64,000 nucleotides of DNA from Methanosalsum zhilinae DSM 4017 (GTDB taxonomy: Archaea; Halobacteriota; Methanosarcinia; Methanosarcinales; Methanosarcinaceae): assembly GCF_000217995.1 (NCBI RefSeq), contig NC_015676.1, positions 536,103 through 600,102 of the forward strand. The letters are read 5' to 3'. How positions within the stretch are numbered: position 1 is the stretch's first letter; each line of letters begins with the position of its first letter. The translations under genes and the position numbers were made by a program. Below the pieces are notes generated by a model, which was not told the DNA's origin, searched no databases, and saw only the letters and a list, made by a program, of their open reading frames with translations. Below, piece after piece: positions 63,187 to 64,000 of this stretch.

Positions 63187-64000
63187 ATGGTTAATCTGAA
63201 AGATAAATTAAGTTCATTGAAATCAATTGTCAGCAAAGACGATGCCTCATCATCACCATCACAATCTGCAAACAATGATCCATTTGGATCAGACACAGAT
63301 CCTTTTGCTTCAGGTCCTCCAGGATTTGATTCTGTGCCAGATCTAACAAATGGAGGTGGGGGTGCTCCAGATTTTGAAGGCTTACCGGACTTTAATCAAT
63401 TCCCACCATCAGCTCCTGGTGCTAATGGTTTTGGTGCTGAATCTTCAGGCACACCGGGTCAGCAGGCAAATAGTTCAAACCCCAAACAGGTTGAGGAAAA
63501 TAAGGATCGTATCAATTCTCTTGAAAAGAAGCTTTCCAAATTTGAAATGAGCTTCAATATGATGGAAAGGGAAAATAAGGAAATTAAAGAGACTGTAACC
63601 AAAATAGATCAGAGTGTAATTGAACTATTATCCCTATATGAGATTGTATCCAATCAGGTAAATCCGTTTGTTGGTGAAAATGAAAGTGGAAGAGACACTA
63701 TTGAGAGATTTGACAAGGCTGAGAAAAGAATAAATGAAGTTGGTGATATGACCGTCTCTCTTAAGAATGATGTAGCTTCTCTTCAAAACCAGCTGGAAAA
63801 TATGGGAATGACTCAGGATACTGAGGACAAAATTTCTGAGATAGAGGAAAAACTGGATGCCTTCTCTCAGGCTCTGGAAATGCTGAATGAGAATTTTGAA
63901 AACATCTCTTCCCAGCTGGACAGTTTCAATGAAAGGACTGAACAGAATGAAATAATCATTTCAGATCTCCAGGATGCCAATTCTGTTATCATCGAAAGAC
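63187..64000 (+). CDS. flaC: FlaC-like archaellum accessory protein (3' truncated)
   Basis: 271 codons before the window ends. A short amphipathic start (MVNLKDKLSSLKSIVSKDD) leads into a Pro/Gly/Phe-rich low-complexity segment with repeated acidic-aromatic motifs (NDPFGSDTDPFASG, PDFEGLPDFNQFP). A coiled coil comes next, then the FlaC signature DQSVIELLSLYEIVSNQVNP followed by FVG, then more coiled coil. FlaC works with FlaD/E at the cytosolic motor and joins it to chemotaxis signalling. ATG 63187 is preceded by GTGGG. The low-complexity part resembles that of the giant FlaD/E protein. Confidence 0.85.
   Translation, partial: MVNLKDKLSSLKSIVSKDDASSSPSQSANNDPFGSDTDPFASGPPGFDSVPDLTNGGGGAPDFEGLPDFNQFPPSAPGANGFGAESSGTPGQQANSSNPKQVEENKDRINSLEKKLSKFEMSFNMMERENKEIKETVTKIDQSVIELLSLYEIVSNQVNPFVGENESGRDTIERFDKAEKRINEVGDMTVSLKNDVASLQNQLENMGMTQDTEDKISEIEEKLDAFSQALEMLNENFENISSQLDSFNERTEQNEIIISDLQDANSVIIER

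Noticed and set aside
63350-63550. 66-codon plus-strand frame inside the FlaC-like gene
   Set aside because: It is in another frame of the Pro/Gly-rich low-complexity segment of the real gene, which has a start, a ribosome binding site and a family signature.

Overview
The window comes from a methanogenic archaeon, most likely a methylotrophic and probably halophilic member of the Methanosarcinaceae (Methanosalsum, Methanolobus, Methanohalophilus or Methanococcoides type). The evidence is archaeal throughout: split RNA polymerase subunits (B''/B' and A'/A''), aEF-1alpha and aEF-2, the archaeal CoA route (pantoate kinase plus phosphopantothenate synthetase), deoxyadenosine deaminase with S-inosylhomocysteine hydrolase, c-type cytochrome maturation genes (cytochromes are a Methanosarcinales trait), TATA/BRE promoters and an archaellum locus. 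Base composition is about 40% GC. The genus is inference.

Layout. 1-1.5 kb: the end of an unknown gene, a cyclase-family hydrolase and a PHP phosphoesterase. 1.8-5.1 kb: an APC-type transporter with C-terminal universal-stress domains, cut in two by a 1,004-bp IS5-type element with a perfect 8-bp target duplication. 5.1-7.6 kb (minus): a probable ribosome-maintenance operon of a Vms1/VLRF1-like peptidyl-tRNA hydrolase, an unassigned protein and an FtsJ/RlmE rRNA methyltransferase. 7.7-10.7 kb: CoA biosynthesis. 10.8-13.4 kb: S-adenosylhomocysteine and deoxyadenosine salvage. 13.6-27.3 kb: tRNA-Lys and the rpoH-B''-B'-A'-A''-L30e-NusA-S12-S7-EF2-EF1a-S10 cluster, closed by a strong hairpin. 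27.3-29 kb: a gap with a candidate amber-containing microORF, tRNA-Arg and a geranylgeranyl reductase.

29.1-33.3 kb: pstSCAB-phoU, with pstC broken by a one-base frameshift in a T run. 33.3-35.5 kb: ccmABC. 35.6-37.9 kb: topoisomerase I, followed by a candidate structured ncRNA. 38.1-43.5 kb (minus): nitroreductase, ilvC, ilvN, ilvB and an isopropylmalate/citramalate synthase that has no canonical start codon. 43.6-46.6 kb: M42 peptidase, an unknown gene and purA. 46.8-51.4 kb: the conserved S19e-PDCD5-PP-loop-L39e-L31e-aIF6-L18a-prefoldin-FtsY cluster. 51.5-55.1 kb (minus): a winged-helix-like protein and trpC-pspC-trpB-trpA. 55.4-64 kb: an archaellum locus with an archaellin, a giant FlaD/E-domain protein, an FlaC-like protein running off the window, and, interleaved with them, two paralogous secreted beta-sandwich proteins and a small membrane protein of unknown role.

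Most of the window is core genome. The points that stand out are the IS insertion, the pstC frameshift, two genes whose best start is a non-canonical codon (rpoB'' and the isopropylmalate synthase family gene), the VLRF1-unknown-FtsJ operon, two candidate small RNA or peptide loci, and the unusual archaellum locus.
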